Positions 30,847-39,273 of a stretch of DNA of 55,279 nt are shown here, one piece after another. The DNA comes from an uncultured bacterium (GTDB lineage Bacteria > Bacillota > Clostridia > Oscillospirales > Oscillospiraceae). The first letter of the stretch is position 1, and each line of letters begins with the position of its first letter. The notes below the pieces were generated by a model. That model did no database searches and was not told where the DNA came from. It was given only the letters and a program-made list of their open reading frames with translations. A program made the position numbers and the translations under genes. The DNA is taken from assembly GCA_947643715.1 (NCBI GenBank), contig CANRXB010000015.1:1-55279 (forward strand), given 5' to 3'.

Positions 30847-31410
30847 TTACGGGAACACGACCTCCAGGCCCTTGATATCCTTGACGGCCTTGCCGTCCGC
30901 GCGGATGGTGACGCTGTAAGCGCCCATGATGCTGACCTCAGCCTTGAAGCTCACGGTGGTGGCATCCTTGAACTGGGTCTTGAGGGCCTCGTTAGGCAGA
31001 GTGATGACGGCCAGGTCGCTCTCGATGACCAAGCCCTCGCCGGTCTTCTCGGCCACGGCGACCAGGCTCTTGGCGGGCACGGAGAAGTTGACGGTGGAAG
31101 CGCCCTTAGCGCTGATCTTCAGCACCAGGACCTCGCCCTCCTTCAGCTGCTCGATGATGCTGTCCATGGCCTTCTCGGTCATGGAGACGTTGGCGATGCC
31201 ATTGATGACCTTCGCGCTGATGACGGCCTCGCCGGCCTCCAGGGTGATGTCCTCGTCCTCGACCTTGGTGTCGTTGGCGGTGGTGTCCTCGTAGAAGTTG
31301 TAGTAGTAGTTGTTGTTACCAGTGGTGTTGGCAGCAGCCAGAGCGGTGACAGGCAGCATAGCCAGGACCATGCCGACTGCCAGCAGCTTGGCGATGAGTT
31401 TCTTGTTCAT
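30847..31410 (-). CDS. Secreted protein of unknown function with a single S-layer-protein-like domain
   Basis: The 187-residue product has a clear signal peptide (MNKKLIAKLLAVGMVLAMLP, cleavage after ALA near residue 26) and a short Asn/Tyr-rich segment. One domain of about 140 residues follows (ISAKVINGIANVSMTEKAMD, SAKGASTVNFSVPAKSLVAV, VTIRADGKAVKDIKGLEV). From memory, similar domains occur in large cell-surface proteins of gut Oscillospiraceae, where SLH anchor domains follow. Here the protein ends directly after the domain and has no anchor. It could be a short extracellular protein or a truncated paralogue. AGGAGAC precedes the ATG. A 24-codon frame lies 60 bp upstream. Confidence 0.78.
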   Translation of the reverse strand: MNKKLIAKLLAVGMVLAMLPVTALAAANTTGNNNYYYNFYEDTTANDTKVEDEDITLEAGEAVISAKVINGIANVSMTEKAMDSIIEQLKEGEVLVLKISAKGASTVNFSVPAKSLVAVAEKTGEGLVIESDLAVITLPNEALKTQFKDATTVSFKAEVSIMGAYSVTIRADGKAVKDIKGLEVVFP

Positions 31411-31469
31411 GATGTTTCAGTCTCCTATCTGATTTTTGAGTTCGGTTCTTACCTATGGATGACAACGGT

Positions 31470-31544
31470 TCACTTCGGGGGTGGTCGAGCCTTGCTGCGG
31501 CGCAGAAGCTCCGCGCGGTTGAAGAATTCCCGCTCCTTGCCCAT
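31470..31544 (-). CDS. Possible 24-residue basic peptide
   Basis: A 25-codon frame starts MGKEREFFNRAEL and ends KARPPPK, then TGA. It is rich in Arg, Lys and Glu and could form an amphipathic helix followed by a proline-rich end. Its ATG has the best ribosome site of the area, AAAGGAGGTGAAG, at ideal spacing. No other longer frame uses that site. It lies 59 bp before the secreted-protein gene in the same direction. It could be a small protein or a regulatory upstream frame. I do not recognise a family. Confidence 0.55.
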   Translation of the reverse strand: MGKEREFFNRAELLRRSKARPPPK

Positions 31545-31637
31545 GGCCTCTTCACCTCCTTTCAAGAGGCTTTTCAAGCCTTGAACAGACAATGAACAAT
31601 ACGGCAAAACCTGGGGGTCTGCATACGAGTGGTTCGT

Positions 31638-33239
31638 TTACCCAATGGACGCCGGCGGTGTGGACACGATCTCCCCCGCCTTGTCCAGCGCGGCAGCAAT
31701 GGCCTCATCCATATCATAATGCCGGTGCTCACCCAGTCTCCCACCGAAGGTGACGTTCGGATACGCCTTCGCTAACTCCAGATACTGCTTATAAAGCTCC
31801 CTGTTCCGCTTATCTTCGACGGGATAGTAAAGGCCCCTCCCCGGGATCCATTCCTCCGGGTACTCACGGGTGATCACTGTTTTGGGGCTGCGCGATCCTG
31901 CGATGTGTTTGTGTTCGATGATGCGGGTATAGGGCGTCTCCTCGCCGGGACACTCCACGATCGCCCGCCCTTGGAAGTCCGGCTGCTTCAAGATCTCCTC
32001 TTCGAAGCGCAAGCTGCGGTACTCCAGCCTGCCCAGCTTATACTGGAAGAATTGGTCGATGGGTCCGGTATAGACGATGTGCTCCGCGATCTTCGGGAAC
32101 GCATCCGCCACGCTCTGATAGGACATGCCGGTCACGACGCTCGCGCCATCCAAGAGCCCCTCGATCAGCGGGCCGTAGCCCTGCTCCGGTACGCCTACGT
32201 ATCGATCGGCGAGGCCGCTGCCGTCGAACGGCAGGAGCTCGACATACTGCCCCACCAGATCCCAGATCTTTTTTTCATTCGTATGGAAGATATGTGCGCC
32301 ATATTTATGGACCGGGATGCCCTCCACCTTCTCGCAGTAGAGGTTCCCCCCTGTGTGAGCGCGGCTGTCGATCACCAGGCAGCGCCTCCCCTGGTCCATC
32401 GCTTCCCTGGCGAACACCGCTCCGTACAGCCCCGCGCCGACGACCAGATAGTCGTAGTGGCCGTTCAGGGCCTTCCAGGCGCGCTTGGCCCCATCCAAGG
32501 TGAGCTTCTTGTCCAGGTACTGCTGATACAGCCCGCACAGCACCTGCGCGTCCCCAAAGGCGATCTGCTGTCCTTTCTCCAGCCAGAGCACCTTGTTGCA
32601 CAGCTCCTTGACCTGCTGGATGGAGTGGCTCACCAGGATTGTGGTCGCGCCGCTCTTGATGATCTCCCGCATCTTGGCCTCGCTCTTCTTGCGGAACGCG
32701 CCGTCGCCCACGGAGAGCACCTCGTCCAGGATCAGGATGTCCGGCTGGACGAGGGACGCGATGGCGAAAGCGAGCCGGGACCTCATGCCGGAGGAGAGCT
32801 GCTTGAAGGGCCTGTCCTGGAAATCCTTCAGCTCCGCGAACTCGATGATGCTGTCATAGGTCTCGTCCATGAACTTGCGGGTGTAGCCCAGCATGGCTCC
32901 CCGAAGATACGCGTTCTCCCGCACCGTCAGGTCCCCGTCGAAGCCGCTGGCCAGCTCCAGCAAGGCCGCGACGTTCCCTTCCCGCCTGACCCACCCCTTC
33001 GTAGGTTCCATGATGCCGGAAACGGCCTTCAACAAAGTGGATTTCCCCGCTCCGTTGGTGCCGATGATGCCCAGCATATCTCCCTTCTCCAAGGCGAATG
33101 TGATGTCTCTGTCCGCCCAGAACTCATTGACCTGGTAATTGTGCTTCAGCCTTCGCATCACATATTCCTTCAGGCCGATGTCTTTGAAATCTCCGGTCAT
33201 GTATCGGATCGAGACGTTTTTTACCTCTAAAGTCGTCAT
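31638..33239 (-). CDS. Fusion: polysaccharide-export ABC ATPase joined to a UDP-galactopyranose mutase that lacks its middle domain
   Basis: Residues 1-255 form a complete ABC ATPase of the Wzt/TagH export type: Walker A GTNGAGKST (60-68), signature LSSGM (149-153), Walker B ILILDEV and H-loop SH near 204. From residue 262 the frame continues as UDP-galactopyranose mutase: YDYLVVGAGLYGAVFA (FAD loop), VHKYGAHIFHTNEKKIWD, then abruptly ADRYVGVPEQGY, YTGPIDQFF, LEYRSL, PYTRIIEHKHI and FGGRLGEHRHYDMDE. Compared with Escherichia coli Glf (recalled, 367 residues) about 100 residues after residue 335 are missing. These make up the helical substrate-binding domain with its conserved Trp and Arg. No permease gene is adjacent. 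Start ATG 33239 has GGAG upstream. Mutase activity is doubtful. Confidence 0.85.
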   Translation of the reverse strand: MTTLEVKNVSIRYMTGDFKDIGLKEYVMRRLKHNYQVNEFWADRDITFALEKGDMLGIIGTNGAGKSTLLKAVSGIMEPTKGWVRREGNVAALLELASGFDGDLTVRENAYLRGAMLGYTRKFMDETYDSIIEFAELKDFQDRPFKQLSSGMRSRLAFAIASLVQPDILILDEVLSVGDGAFRKKSEAKMREIIKSGATTILVSHSIQQVKELCNKVLWLEKGQQIAFGDAQVLCGLYQQYLDKKLTLDGAKRAWKALNGHYDYLVVGAGLYGAVFAREAMDQGRRCLVIDSRAHTGGNLYCEKVEGIPVHKYGAHIFHTNEKKIWDLVGQYVELLPFDGSGLADRYVGVPEQGYGPLIEGLLDGASVVTGMSYQSVADAFPKIAEHIVYTGPIDQFFQYKLGRLEYRSLRFEEEILKQPDFQGRAIVECPGEETPYTRIIEHKHIAGSRSPKTVITREYPEEWIPGRGLYYPVEDKRNRELYKQYLELAKAYPNVTFGGRLGEHRHYDMDEAIAAALDKAGEIVSTPPASIG

Positions 33240-33445
33240 ATGTGCTCCAGCATGTTTGATGTGATCGGACGTCGAACAAAAAACGACAGATCGGACCCAG
33301 CCCCAAGCAAAACTCCATCGAACGGCAACCGATCGCGAAGCGTCCCCCGCCTTTGGAGGTCCCTGCGTTCGCGGGCTCTCGTCCGCTGCGGGACAGCTCC
33401 CGCACGCAGGACGGAAAAAAGTTACCATGGCAGTTTTACTTGTAC

Positions 33446-33474
33446 ATGATACCACCTGAAACAAAAAAAAGCAA
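33446..33474 (-). promoter_or_regulatory. Promoter for the ABC-Glf fusion gene
   Basis: On the minus strand TTGCTT (33474-33469), 17 bp (including a T-rich stretch), TATCAT (33451-33446). It gives a leader of about 200 nt. Confidence 0.6.
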
Positions 33475-33705
33475 TAGATTTTTTTCGCGCCGCTCCCCCG
33501 GCCCCTTGGGACGCCGTATCGGCGCGTCGGACGATCGCGGCAAAGTGCTTCCGATACCGGCGAAACGCGGCTCCCCATGTACGAAACCGCCTCGAAACGG
33601 CCTCATCGGGAAAACCAGGAAAGCAGGAGCGTCCTCGGACGGATCGCGGTCGTATCGGAGCGAAAGCGGCCCCCATGCGCCGGGACACGAACGCAGACAT
33701 CTCCG

Positions 33706-33769
33706 CCTTCCCGGCCTCGGCGCACGGCCGCCCCGGGCCGCTGCGCCCAGGGGCCGGCCGCCGGGAAGG
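33706..33769 (-). repeat. Large nested G+C-rich inverted repeat after the phosphoglucomutase gene
   Basis: Outer arms CCTTCCCGGC (33706-33715) and GCCGGGAAGG (33760-33769). The interior holds further GCGCA/TGCGC and CGGCC/GGCCG pairings. It is right after the phosphoglucomutase stop on the minus strand. Without a T run it is more like a 3' stabiliser or weak terminator. Confidence 0.5.
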
Positions 33770-33774
33770 GCCTG

Positions 33775-35463
33775 TCAGCCGGCGCTCCGCTCCTCGATCA
33801 GCGCGCGGGCCGCAGCAGTGAGCTGCTCCAACGCCTGCAAAGCTTCCGCCTCGCCGCTCCCCTTCGCGGACAGATACAGCTTCAGCTTGGGCTCGGTGCC
33901 CGAGGGACGCACGATGAGCTTGGCGTCCCCGCTCAGGCGCAGCTCCAGCACGTCGGCAGGGCCCAGGCCGGTGGGATCGTTCCGATAGTCCACCATCTGG
34001 AGGACGGCCCGGCCGGCCACCTCCCGCGGGGCTTCGCCGCGCAGGGAGGCCATCAGCCCCTCCATGGCCCTCATGCCGTCCTGTCCCTCAAAGGCGATGC
34101 TGACCAAATCGTTTCGGTAAGCTCCGAACCTCTCGTACAAAGCGTCCATCGCGTCCAGCAGGGTCATCCCTTGGGCAGCATACCAAGCGGCGCACTCGCA
34201 GGCCAGCATCACGGCGTTCACCGCGTCCTTGTCCCGGACATGCGCCCCGGACAGGTAGCCATAGCTCTCTTCGAAGCCGAACACGAACCGATCCCTGCTC
34301 CCCTCCGCTTCCAGCAGGGCGATCTGTTCGCCGATGTATTTGAAGCCCGTGAGGGTCCGGCGCAGCTCCACGCCGTATTCCGCGGCCACGGGCGTGGCCA
34401 TGTCGGTGGACACGATGGTGGTGACCGCCACAGGGTCTTTGGGCATCGTCCCCTTTTCGATACGGGTGCGGCACAGGTAGTCCAAGAGCAGCACGCCCAT
34501 CTCGTTCCCGCTGATGAGGCGGTAGCCGCCCTTGCCGTCAGGCACCGCCGCGCCCATGCGGTCGCAGTCCGGGTCAGTGCCCAGCAGCAGATCGGGGCGG
34601 ACCTCATCGCACAGCCGGAGCCCCTCCTCCATGGCCTCCCGGATCTCCGGATTGGGATAGGGGCAGGTCGGGAAATGGCCGTCAGGCTCCTCCTGGGACG
34701 GGACCACAGTGAGGTCCGTGACCCCCATCTTGGCCAGCAGCTTCTTCACGCACTCCAGCCCGGAACCGTTGAGTGGGGTATATACCAGCTTCAGCTCGCT
34801 CACATCGTTGCCCGGGCGCAGGGCCAGCACCGCGTCCACGAAGCCGTCCAGGCACGCATCGCCGATGTACCGGATGGTCCCTGCGGCCACGGCCTCGTCG
34901 AAGCCGATGAGCTTCACGCCGTCGAAGCAGTCCGTTTTTTGGATCGCGGCCAGCACATCGTTCGCCGCCTCCGGTGTGATCTGACAGCCGTCCGCTCCAT
35001 ACACCTTATAGCCGTTGTATTTGGCCGGATTGTGGCTGGCCGTGATGCATATGCCTGCCCCGCAGCCATGATAGCGCACCGCCCAGCTCAGGGCCGGGGT
35101 CGGCTCCAGGCGCGGATAGATCCACACCGTGATGCCGTTCGCCGCGAGCACCCGGGCGGTCTCCCGGGCGAAGAGCTCTCCTTTGATGCGGCTGTCATAG
35201 GCGACGGCCGCAGACTTCGGGAGCCCGCTGGCATTGAGGTAGTCCGCGAGCCCCTGGGTCGCCCTGCGCACCGTATAGATGTTCATGCGATTTTCCCCCG
35301 CGCCGATGACGCCGCGAAGGCCGCCGGTGCCGAACGCCAGTTCCCGATAGAACCGATCGGACACCGCCTCCTGGTCGCCGCGTATCTCGCCGAGCTCCGC
35401 GATGAGGTCGGGATCTTCTCCCGCACGTTCCAGCCAACGCTCCAACTTCGCCTGATGATCCAT
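33775..35463 (-). CDS. Phosphoglucomutase/phosphomannomutase (alpha-D-phosphohexomutase)
   Basis: It interconverts hexose-1- and hexose-6-phosphates, feeding NDP-sugar synthesis for the surface polysaccharide. The 562-residue protein has the four domain signatures of the superfamily: the phosphoserine loop TASHNPAKYNGYK (S143), the metal loop GTDPDCDRMG near residue 297, the sugar-specificity loop FGFEESYGYLSG near residue 403, and the phosphate-binding RPSGTEPKLKLYL near the end. The length fits the bacterial two-specificity or Pgm type found in Firmicutes. ATG 35463 has AAGGAGG 8 nt upstream. It has its own promoter. Confidence 0.94.
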   Translation of the reverse strand: MDHQAKLERWLERAGEDPDLIAELGEIRGDQEAVSDRFYRELAFGTGGLRGVIGAGENRMNIYTVRRATQGLADYLNASGLPKSAAVAYDSRIKGELFARETARVLAANGITVWIYPRLEPTPALSWAVRYHGCGAGICITASHNPAKYNGYKVYGADGCQITPEAANDVLAAIQKTDCFDGVKLIGFDEAVAAGTIRYIGDACLDGFVDAVLALRPGNDVSELKLVYTPLNGSGLECVKKLLAKMGVTDLTVVPSQEEPDGHFPTCPYPNPEIREAMEEGLRLCDEVRPDLLLGTDPDCDRMGAAVPDGKGGYRLISGNEMGVLLLDYLCRTRIEKGTMPKDPVAVTTIVSTDMATPVAAEYGVELRRTLTGFKYIGEQIALLEAEGSRDRFVFGFEESYGYLSGAHVRDKDAVNAVMLACECAAWYAAQGMTLLDAMDALYERFGAYRNDLVSIAFEGQDGMRAMEGLMASLRGEAPREVAGRAVLQMVDYRNDPTGLGPADVLELRLSGDAKLIVRPSGTEPKLKLYLSAKGSGEAEALQALEQLTAAARALIEERSAG

Positions 35464-35512
35464 GACAAAAGCCTCCTTATCCTCAATGACGCTCGATGCC
35501 TTGCTCACGTGG

Positions 35513-35541
35513 ATTATATCACATCCGGATCTCGATTTCAC
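35513..35541 (-). promoter_or_regulatory. Promoter for the phosphoglucomutase gene
   Basis: On the minus strand GTGAAA (35541-35536), 17 bp, perfect TATAAT (35518-35513) with an extended TG just before it, about 50 nt upstream of the start codon. Confidence 0.75.
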
Positions 35542-35620
35542 CATCTTTTTCACCAGATCCTGCCCGGCCTTCCGGTGGCTTTTCTTCCTGAGCGCTATCT
35601 CCCCGCCCTGAAAAGGGAAG

Positions 35621-35649
35621 TTGATTTGCTCACGTCGAGATGATATACT
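35621..35649 (+). promoter_or_regulatory. Promoter for the aldo/keto reductase gene
   Basis: TTGATT (35621-35626), 17 bp spacer, TATACT (35644-35649). The transcript would carry a leader of about 170 nt. Confidence 0.75.
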
Positions 35650-35827
35650 TGCTCATGATGGACAGGCCCACCCACGATCGGATCCCCACCTGTGTATCGC
35701 GCCGAATGGCAGCCACACGCCGAGCGGCGCCGGGATGGACCATATCATCGAAAAGGGATCCTGGTTCTTGAATGCACGATGAACGGTCCGCCGGTAGGAC
35801 CACCACGATCTTGAGGAGGATATCACC

Positions 35828-37018
35828 ATGCTCACCAATGACTTCCAAGGCATCCAACTGCCCCGCCTGGGATTCGGCACCATGCGCCTGCCCCTGCTCC
35901 CCGGCCAGACCGCCGACTCCGCCATCGACGTCGCGCAGGTGGACGAGATGATCGACTACGCCCTGGCTCACGGCGTCGATTATTTCGACACCGCCCACCC
36001 CTATCACAGCGGGATGTCCGAACGGGTGATCGGCCGCTCCCTGTCCCGTCATCCACGGGAGAGCTGGTACTTAGCCGACAAATACCCCGGCCATCAGATC
36101 AGCAGCAGCTACGATCCCGCCGCCATATTCGAGGAGCAGCTCCAGAAATGCGGCGTGGACTACTTCGATTTCTATCTGCTCCACAACGTATATGAGAATT
36201 CCATCCAGGTGTACATGGATCCCCAATGGGGCATCCTGGACTATTTCGTGGAGCAGAAACGCCTGGGCCGCATCCGGCACCTGGGCTTCTCCTGTCACGG
36301 CGACCTCCAGACGCTGGGCACGTTCCTGGACTACTGCGGGGACGAGATGGAGTTCTGCCAGATCCAGCTCAACTACCTGGACTGGACCCTCCAGCAAGGG
36401 AAGGAGAAATACGACCTGCTCACCAGCCGGGGCATCCCCGTCTGGGTCATGGAGCCCATCCGGGGCGGGCGTTTGGCCCGGCTGTCCGAGGCGGAGCTCG
36501 ACGCCCTGCGCCGCTTCCGCCCCCAGGAGAGCGGCGCGGCCTGGGCCCTTCGGTTCCTCCAGGGCCTGCCCAACGTGAAGATGATCCTCAGCGGCATGTC
36601 CGATCTGGCGCAGCTCCGGGAGAACGTGGACACCTTCACCCAAGACCGGCCCCTGAGCGCTGAGGAACGCGGCGCACTGCTCCGGCTGGCCGACGGCATG
36701 AAGGACTCCATCCCCTGCACCGCCTGCCGTTACTGCTGCGACGGCTGCCCCATGGGGCTGGACATCCCCGCCATGATCGCCGCCTGCAACGAGGCCAGGT
36801 TCCAGCTCAGCTCCGGGATCCGGATGCGGTTCGACGCTCTGCCGGAGGACAAGCGTCCCGCCGCCTGCATCGCCTGCGGCAAGTGCTCCCGCACCTGTCC
36901 TCAGGGCATCGACGTCCCCGCGGCCTTGAAGGAGCTGGTCCAGGCCATGGAAAAGATCCCCGACTGGGCCCAGGTGTGCAAGGTCCGGGAGGAGGTCGCC
37001 CGGCAGGATCGGGCATGA
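35828..37018 (+). CDS. Aldo/keto reductase with C-terminal ferredoxin-like clusters
   Basis: The 396-residue protein has an aldo/keto reductase TIM barrel (LPRLGFGTMRLPLLPG, GVDYFDTAHPYHSGMSERVI with Asp/Tyr, YLADKYPG with the Lys, and a region near GFSCHGD where His is expected). A cysteine-rich tail follows with CTACRYCCDGCPMG near residue 297 and CIACGKCSRTCPQG near residue 342. These could bind two [4Fe-4S] clusters. Such fused reductases are widespread in anaerobes, and their substrates are mostly unknown. AGGAGG precedes the ATG. The gene is a single transcription unit with a promoter and a hairpin after it. Confidence 0.9.
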   Translation: MLTNDFQGIQLPRLGFGTMRLPLLPGQTADSAIDVAQVDEMIDYALAHGVDYFDTAHPYHSGMSERVIGRSLSRHPRESWYLADKYPGHQISSSYDPAAIFEEQLQKCGVDYFDFYLLHNVYENSIQVYMDPQWGILDYFVEQKRLGRIRHLGFSCHGDLQTLGTFLDYCGDEMEFCQIQLNYLDWTLQQGKEKYDLLTSRGIPVWVMEPIRGGRLARLSEAELDALRRFRPQESGAAWALRFLQGLPNVKMILSGMSDLAQLRENVDTFTQDRPLSAEERGALLRLADGMKDSIPCTACRYCCDGCPMGLDIPAMIAACNEARFQLSSGIRMRFDALPEDKRPAACIACGKCSRTCPQGIDVPAALKELVQAMEKIPDWAQVCKVREEVARQDRA

Positions 37019-37026
37019 ATGCGCAA

Positions 37027-37054
37027 AGCCCGGCCCACGTATGTGGGCCGGGCT
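37027..37054. terminator. Hairpin between convergent reductase and glucosidase genes
   Basis: 12 bp perfect stem AGCCCGGCCCAC / GTGGGCCGGGCT (37027-37038 with 37043-37054), loop GTAT, followed by CCTTTC on the plus strand. It can act on both convergent transcripts. Confidence 0.75.
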
Positions 37055-37058
37055 CCTT

Positions 37059-38672
37059 TCATGTCGCCTCGTCCTCCAGGATGACCGCTTCCCAAGGGGC
37101 CAGCCTCCCGTCGAAGCCGTCCCGGCGGTAGTTGGAACGCAGCAGCTTCCCTCTGCTCCCCACCCGGGCAGGCCGGTCGCTGAGATCCAGCGCGATCGTC
37201 AGGCTCTCCTCTCCCAAGCGGCGGCGGTAGACGAACACACGGTCGGTGCACTCCAGCCAGAGGAAGTCCCCCCGGCGCAGCGCCTCCCGCTCCCGGCGCA
37301 GCGCCGACAGATCCTTATACCAGTTCCAAATGGAGTCCGGGTCGTTCTCCTGATCCGCCAGATTCACGAAATGGAAATTGCGGTTCACCCCCAGCCAGGG
37401 CCTTCCTGTGGTGAAGCCCGCGTTGGGGCCGTCGTCCCACTGCATGGGCGTGCGGGCGTTGTCCCGGCTGGTGCGGGCGATGATGCGCCAGCGCAGCGCC
37501 TCCGGCACATGCAGTCCCTTCAGCACCCGGTCCACGTTTCGGCTCTCCACGTCGTCGATCTGGTCCAGACCGTCGAAGTCGAAATCCACCATACCGATCT
37601 CCTGGCCTTGATAGAGGAACGGCGTGCCCCGCAGGGTCAGCAGCAGCGTGGCCAGCAGCTTGCCGCTCTCCCGCCAATATCCCTCGCTGCCAAAGCGGGG
37701 GATGGACCGGGGCTGGTCGTGGTTCTCCAGGTATATCGCGTTCCAGGGCAGCTCCTCCTGCCACTTGATGAGGCATTTGAAAAACTTTTTGGGGCGAAGA
37801 TCCCGCTTGAGCCACTTGATGAGATACTGATCGCACTCCATGTGCTCGAAGGAGAACACCATGTCCAGCTCGCCCCGCTCCGGCCCGCACAGGTCCCGGG
37901 CCATGTCCGGCGTGACGAACACCGCCTCCCCCACCGTGAACGCCTTGTACCGGTCCAGCACCTTCCGGAACCGGCGCAGGATGTCGTGGGTCCCCTCCAA
38001 CGACAGATAGTGCTCCATCCCGGTGAGGGCCAGACGCTCCTTCCCGTCGGCCAGGCTGTCCTTCCACAGCAGGTTGATCACGTCGCACCGGAAGCCCGCC
38101 ACGCCCCGGTCCAACCAGAAGCGGAGCACCTGCTCCACCTCGTCCAGCACCTGGGGGCAGCGGTAGTTCAGATCTGCCTGGGTCCTGGCGAACAGGTGGA
38201 GGAAGTACTCCTCCCGCACGTCGTCCCACTGCCAGCAGTCCTCACCGAAGAAGCCCGTCCAGTTGTTGGGCTTGGATCCGTCCGGCCCCGCCGGGGCCCA
38301 GTGATAGTAATCCGTATAGGGCGCGATGCGCCGGCGGCTCTTTTCGAACCATTCGTGCCGGGTGGATGTGTGGTTCACCACCAGGTCCATCAGGATGCGG
38401 ATGCCCCGGCGCCTCGCCTCCAGGATGAGCCGGTCCATGTCCTCCAGCGTACCGTATTCCGGGGCGATGTCTTTATAGTCGCTGATGTCATACCCGTTGT
38501 CGTCGTTGGGGGACGGATACACAGGGCTGAGCCAGATGGCCCCCACTCCCAGCTCCTGCAAGTGGTCCAGCCGACTGGTGATGCCGGGGATGTCCCCGAT
38601 CCCGTCCCCGTTGGAGTCCTGGAAGCTGCGGGGATAGATCTGGTACACGAGCGCGTCCTTCCACCATTCCAT
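37059..38672 (-). CDS. GH13 alpha-glucosidase (oligo-1,6-glucosidase type)
   Basis: A cytoplasmic glycoside hydrolase of 537 residues that should cut terminal alpha-glucosyl residues from short maltose/isomaltose-type sugars. The start YQIYPRSFQDSNGDGIGDIP is typical of the oligo-1,6-glucosidase/trehalose-6-phosphate hydrolase group. The catalytic residues are seen as D197 (GVAGFRCDVINLLW), E249 (FTVGEAVFV) and D319 (LENHDQPRS). There is no signal peptide. Start ATG 38672 has GGAGGG at good spacing. It lies 64 bp after pgsA at the end of a long operon, with a G+C-rich hairpin between, so its expression may be reduced relative to the upstream genes. Confidence 0.92.
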   Translation of the reverse strand: MEWWKDALVYQIYPRSFQDSNGDGIGDIPGITSRLDHLQELGVGAIWLSPVYPSPNDDNGYDISDYKDIAPEYGTLEDMDRLILEARRRGIRILMDLVVNHTSTRHEWFEKSRRRIAPYTDYYHWAPAGPDGSKPNNWTGFFGEDCWQWDDVREEYFLHLFARTQADLNYRCPQVLDEVEQVLRFWLDRGVAGFRCDVINLLWKDSLADGKERLALTGMEHYLSLEGTHDILRRFRKVLDRYKAFTVGEAVFVTPDMARDLCGPERGELDMVFSFEHMECDQYLIKWLKRDLRPKKFFKCLIKWQEELPWNAIYLENHDQPRSIPRFGSEGYWRESGKLLATLLLTLRGTPFLYQGQEIGMVDFDFDGLDQIDDVESRNVDRVLKGLHVPEALRWRIIARTSRDNARTPMQWDDGPNAGFTTGRPWLGVNRNFHFVNLADQENDPDSIWNWYKDLSALRREREALRRGDFLWLECTDRVFVYRRRLGEESLTIALDLSDRPARVGSRGKLLRSNYRRDGFDGRLAPWEAVILEDEAT

Positions 38673-38705
38673 GGCATTTCCCTCCGTTCTCGTCAAGATC
38701 GGATC

Positions 38706-38730
38706 GGGGCGGGCCCATACGGCCCGCCCC
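38706..38730 (-). terminator. Hairpin after pgsA
   Basis: 10 bp G+C stem GGGGCGGGCC / GGCCCGCCCC (38706-38715 with 38721-38730), loop CATAC, 6 bp beyond the pgsA stop. No T tract, so read-through into the glucosidase gene is likely. Confidence 0.5.
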
Positions 38731-38736
38731 ATCGCA

Positions 38737-39273
38737 TCACTTGTTCCAGTTGAGCACGTCCTTGTTCTTCACGAAGTACTCCACGCCGGAGTACAGCGTG
38801 GTGGCGGTGATGACGATCACGCACGTCCAGTCTAGCACCCACAGGGGGATGGGCAGGAACGTCAGGTGCATCAGGCACAGGCACACCATGGTGGAAGCGG
38901 TCTTGACCTTGCCGGACCACCCGGCGGCGATGACCCGGCCGTTGTCCACCGCCACCATCCGCAGCCCGGACACGGCGAACTCCCGGGCCATGACGATGAC
39001 CAGGGCCCAATCCGGGAAGCGGCCCATGGCGCAGAAGCAGGTCATGGCGGTGAGCACCAGCATCTTGTCCGCCAAGGGATCCATGAACTTGCCGAAGTCG
39101 GTGACAAGATCGTATTTCCGGGCGATGTAGCCGTCCAGCAGGTCGGTGAGGCTGGCCACCACGAACACCGCCAGGGCGGCATAGTTGTTTCCTGGGAAAT
39201 CGATATGCCAAAGCACCAGATATATGGGGATCAGGATCACGCGGAGCATGGTCAGCTTGTTTGGTATGTTCAT
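38737..39273 (-). CDS. pgsA: CDP-diacylglycerol--glycerol-3-phosphate 3-phosphatidyltransferase
   Basis: This membrane enzyme makes phosphatidylglycerol-phosphate, the precursor of phosphatidylglycerol. The 178-residue protein has four or more membrane helices and the CDP-alcohol phosphotransferase signature DGYIARKYDLVTDFGKFMDP followed by LAD (about residues 47-69), with all conserved Asp residues. The start ATG overlaps the stop of the upstream unknown gene (ATGA), which itself overlaps rimO in the same way. The three are therefore translationally coupled. rimO-pgsA linkage is common in Firmicutes. Confidence 0.95.
   Translation of the reverse strand: MNIPNKLTMLRVILIPIYLVLWHIDFPGNNYAALAVFVVASLTDLLDGYIARKYDLVTDFGKFMDPLADKMLVLTAMTCFCAMGRFPDWALVIVMAREFAVSGLRMVAVDNGRVIAAGWSGKVKTASTMVCLCLMHLTFLPIPLWVLDWTCVIVITATTLYSGVEYFVKNKDVLNWNK

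Larger units (their letters stand above)
33240..33774. other. Intergenic region between the fusion gene and the phosphoglucomutase gene
   Basis: 535 bp with no gene I can support. It holds the fusion-gene promoter (33446-33474) with its leader of about 200 nt, and a large G+C-rich nested inverted repeat at 33706-33769 just after the phosphoglucomutase stop. Several frames stay open here, but none has a ribosome site or protein-like composition. A lost gene (for example an export permease) could have been here; I see no trace of one. Confidence 0.55.
35464..35827. other. Divergent intergenic region between phosphoglucomutase and aldo/keto reductase genes
   Basis: 364 bp without a gene. It contains a minus-strand promoter (35513-35541), a plus-strand promoter (35621-35649), and a 5' leader of about 170 nt before the reductase start. 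No known riboswitch pattern is recognised in the leader. Confidence 0.6.

Noticed and set aside
33240-33578. Possible N-terminal extension of the ABC-Glf protein
   Set aside because: The ABC domain starts at 33239 with its own ribosome site; the upstream frame crosses the promoter and has no ABC character.
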